From assembly GCA_044866075.1 (NCBI GenBank), contig JBIOTQ010000104.1, positions 1-6,889 of the forward strand: a stretch of DNA of 6,889 bases, read 5' to 3'. The number at the start of each line of letters is the position of its first letter. Position 1 is the first letter of the stretch. This stretch comes from JBASRP01 sp044866075 (GTDB lineage Bacteria > Actinomycetota > AC-67). The notes beneath the pieces are model-generated. The model did no database searches, was not told the DNA's origin, and worked only from the letters and a program-made list of their open reading frames with translations. Position numbers and translations under genes: made by a program. Positions 5,089-6,889 of this stretch are shown piece after piece.

Positions 5089-5094
5089 TACAAT
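5089..5094 (+). promoter_or_regulatory. -10 box for a leaderless hutG-hutH transcript
   Basis: TACAAT is one base from the consensus TATAAT. It ends 6 nt before GTG at 5101, the spacing expected when transcription starts at the first base of the start codon. No Shine-Dalgarno sequence precedes the GTG. No good -35 is visible. It lies back to back with the nadA promoter region. Confidence 0.55.
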
Positions 5095-5100
5095 GGCCGC

Positions 5101-6057
5101 GTGGACCTGGGCAAGGTGCCGCGCGTCCTTCCGGCCGACACGCCGACGCCGGCGACCTTCATCGACCCGAACGTCCGCCGCGCCGCCGACTGGCTCGCCG
5201 GCGGGACGGAGAACGACCCCGGTCTGCTCGTGATCGGCGCGCCGTACGCGGGCGGGTCGATCTCCCACGCCCACACCGACCAGGCGCCGGAGGCGATCCG
5301 CCGGGCTCTCGAACGGTTCACGACCTTCTCCAGCGACTTCGACACCTCCCTCGAACACCTCAACGCCCTGGACGTGGGTGATCTGCCCCGCGCGGTGGCC
5401 GTCCCGGTGGAGGAGTTCCAGATCCACGTCGAGGAGGTCCTCCGGGCGGTCCGCGCCCAGACGGCTGCGCCGATCGCGGTCCTGGGCGGCGACAACTCGA
5501 TCACGGTCGGCTGCCACCGCGGCTCGGGCGCCGACGCGCTCATCACGTTCGACGCGCACCACGACGTGCGCGACCCGACGGAGACGGGAGCGACGAACGG
5601 GTCGCCCGTCCGGCAGCTGATCGAGGGCGGCCTGGCCGGCCCGCGGGTGGTCCAGATCGGGATCCACGGCTTCGCCAACGCCGCGCCCTACGCGCGCTAC
5701 GCCGCCGACGCCGGGATCGGCGTCGTCCCCGCGGGCAACGTCCGCGCGCTGGGCGCGGACGCCGTCGTCGAGGACACGCTCGTGAAGCTCGAAGCCGCGG
5801 GGGCCGAGCGGATCTGGGTCGACGTCGACCTCGACTGCCTCGAGCGCGCGCTGGCGCCCGGCGCGCCGGCCGCCATGCCCGGCGGGCTCACCCCCGCCGA
5901 TCTGATCCGCGCCGCGTTCCGGCTCGGGCACTCGCCGCTCGTCACCGGGCTCGACATCACGGAACTCGATCCGACCACCGACGTCGCCGACGCGACGGTG
6001 CGCACCGCCTGCGCCGTCCTGCTGTCGTTCGCCGCCGGGGTGGCGATCCGCGCGTGA
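5101..6057 (+). CDS. Arginase-fold hydrolase, probable formimidoylglutamase (HutG-like)
   Basis: This 318-aa protein belongs to the ureohydrolase (arginase/agmatinase/HutG) family of binuclear manganese enzymes. It shows an N-terminal VIGAPYAGG, then AVLGGDNSIT (residues 126-135) and FDAHHDVRD (D151, H153, D155). TNGSPVR lies at 165-171, VDVDLDCLE holds D243 and D245, and GLDITELDP holds E288. Two arginase histidines are replaced: the metal ligand in GGDHS is Asn132, and the substrate-side His of the HG motif is Asn166. Loss of the second is expected for formimidoylglutamase. The 4-nt overlap with hutH places it in histidine breakdown, probably converting formimidoylglutamate to glutamate and formamide. 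GTG at 5101 is preferred over TTG at 5008 because the family-like sequence begins just after it and a -10 box lies directly upstream. Agmatinase-like or altered-metal function remains possible. Confidence 0.75.
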   Translation: MDLGKVPRVLPADTPTPATFIDPNVRRAADWLAGGTENDPGLLVIGAPYAGGSISHAHTDQAPEAIRRALERFTTFSSDFDTSLEHLNALDVGDLPRAVAVPVEEFQIHVEEVLRAVRAQTAAPIAVLGGDNSITVGCHRGSGADALITFDAHHDVRDPTETGATNGSPVRQLIEGGLAGPRVVQIGIHGFANAAPYARYAADAGIGVVPAGNVRALGADAVVEDTLVKLEAAGAERIWVDVDLDCLERALAPGAPAAMPGGLTPADLIRAAFRLGHSPLVTGLDITELDPTTDVADATVRTACAVLLSFAAGVAIRA

Positions 6058-6889
6058 GCGTGATCGTCGACGGCTCGCCGCTGTCGATCGATCAGGTGGT
6101 CGCGGTCGCGCGCGACGCAGAGAAGATCACCATCGGAGACGGCGTCGCAGCGCGCATGGCGCCGGCGCGGCGCGTCGTCGAGGACGCGGTCGAACGCGGT
6201 GCCGTGGTCTACGGGATCACGACCGGGTTCGGCGCGCTCGCGAACGTGCGGATCGAGCCGGCCGCCGCCCGCGAGCTGCAACACGCGATCGTGCGCTCGC
6301 ACGCCGCCGGGACGGGCGATCCCATCCCCGCCGAGATCGTTCGCGCGATGATGCTGCTCCGCGCGCGGACGCTGGCAGCCGGTCACGCCGGGGTGCGGCC
6401 CCGTCTCGTCGAGCGCATCGTGGAGTTGCTGAACCGCGGTATCCATCCGATCGTGCCGGCGCACGGATCGGTCGGCGCGTCCGGCGACCTCGCGCCTCTG
6501 GCGCACTGCGCGCTGACCGTGATCGGCGAGGGCGAGGTCCAGATGAACGGGACGCGGATGCCAGGCGCGGAGGCGCTGCGTGCCGCGGGGCTCGAGCCGA
6601 TCGCGCTCGAGCCGAAGGAGGGGCTGGCTCTCGTCAACGGGACCGAGGGCATGCTCGGCATGGCCTGCCTCGCGATCCACGACCTCACGCGCGCGCTGCG
6701 TACCGCCGACGTCGCGTGCGGGATGAGCGTCGAAGCGCTCCTCGCCACCGACCGGCCCTTCGCGGAGGCCATACACGCGCTGCGCCCGCACCCCGGGCAG
6801 CTGGCGTCGGCCGGCAACCTGCGGCGCCTGACCGCGGGATCCGAGGTGATCGCGTCGCACCGGACGGTCGCGCACGCGGTGCAGGATGC
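6054..6889 (+). CDS. hutH: HutH, histidine ammonia-lyase (N-terminal part, 3' end outside window)
   Basis: These are the first 278 residues of an enzyme usually about 510 aa long. It deaminates L-histidine to urocanate, the first step of histidine use as carbon and nitrogen source. The MIO electrophile forms from Ala142-Ser143-Gly144 in HGSVGASGDLAPLAH, the same numbering as in well-studied HutH proteins. Also visible are the catalytic-loop tyrosine in VYGITTGFG (Y53), RSHAAGTGDP (H83), and LVNGTEGM (N195). The visible part ends in ALRPHPGQ and SHRTVAHAVQD, the latter leading into the expected VQDPYSLR. The His at position 83 favours histidine over phenylalanine or tyrosine as substrate. The GTG start overlaps the stop of the preceding gene in a GTGA arrangement, so the two are translationally coupled. 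hutU and hutI are presumably outside the window. Confidence 0.95.
   Translation, partial: MSVIVDGSPLSIDQVVAVARDAEKITIGDGVAARMAPARRVVEDAVERGAVVYGITTGFGALANVRIEPAAARELQHAIVRSHAAGTGDPIPAEIVRAMMLLRARTLAAGHAGVRPRLVERIVELLNRGIHPIVPAHGSVGASGDLAPLAHCALTVIGEGEVQMNGTRMPGAEALRAAGLEPIALEPKEGLALVNGTEGMLGMACLAIHDLTRALRTADVACGMSVEALLATDRPFAEAIHALRPHPGQLASAGNLRRLTAGSEVIASHRTVAHAVQD

Noticed and set aside
5008..5100. Upstream TTG start adding 31 residues to the HutG-like protein
   Set aside because: The added residues are not family-like, they would overlap the nadA leader, and a -10 box lies just before GTG 5101.
5697..6875. 392-codon frame on the - strand opposite the hut genes
   Set aside because: It spans two unrelated + strand genes with strong motifs and shows no domain of its own.

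Overview
The window is GC-rich, uses GTG and non-ATG starts freely, and has two genes that look leaderless (a TANNNT -10 box 6-7 nt before the start codon). Its Fe-S genes are of the SufC-SufS-SufU type, and the quinolinate synthase and SufS sequences look actinobacterial. Together these suggest an Actinomycetota genome, probably an uncultivated lineage. No mobile element, tRNA, rRNA or CRISPR array is visible.

Layout: (1) Bases 1-2051 hold the end of a suf iron-sulfur assembly operon on the + strand: the C-terminal part of sufC, then sufS and sufU. (2) Bases 2052-3805 hold a self-contained regulatory cassette. It has a leader with hairpins and a palindrome, an ECF-type sigma factor fused to a membrane segment and a long Gly-rich extracytoplasmic tail, and an overlapping gene for a 76-aa secreted two-cysteine protein. 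It ends in a highly folded stretch closed by a strong intrinsic terminator. (3) Bases 3856-4995, on the - strand, hold nadA (quinolinate synthase), which converges on the cassette. (4) Bases 5101-6889, on the + strand and divergent from nadA, hold an arginase-fold hydrolase (probable formimidoylglutamase, HutG-like) that overlaps by 4 nt the start of hutH (histidine ammonia-lyase), which runs off the end. This is part of a histidine-degradation operon.

How the parts work together: SufS draws sulfur from cysteine, SufU relays it, and SufC powers the SufBCD scaffold. NadA is itself a [4Fe-4S] enzyme and so a likely client of this machinery. HutH deaminates histidine to urocanate, and the HutG-like enzyme would act at the formimidoylglutamate step of the same pathway. 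The sigma factor and small secreted protein have no obvious metabolic link to their neighbours. They form the most unusual part of the window: a sigma factor that appears anchored in the membrane through its own C-terminus, translationally coupled to an exported small protein. The function of this pair is inferred from architecture only.
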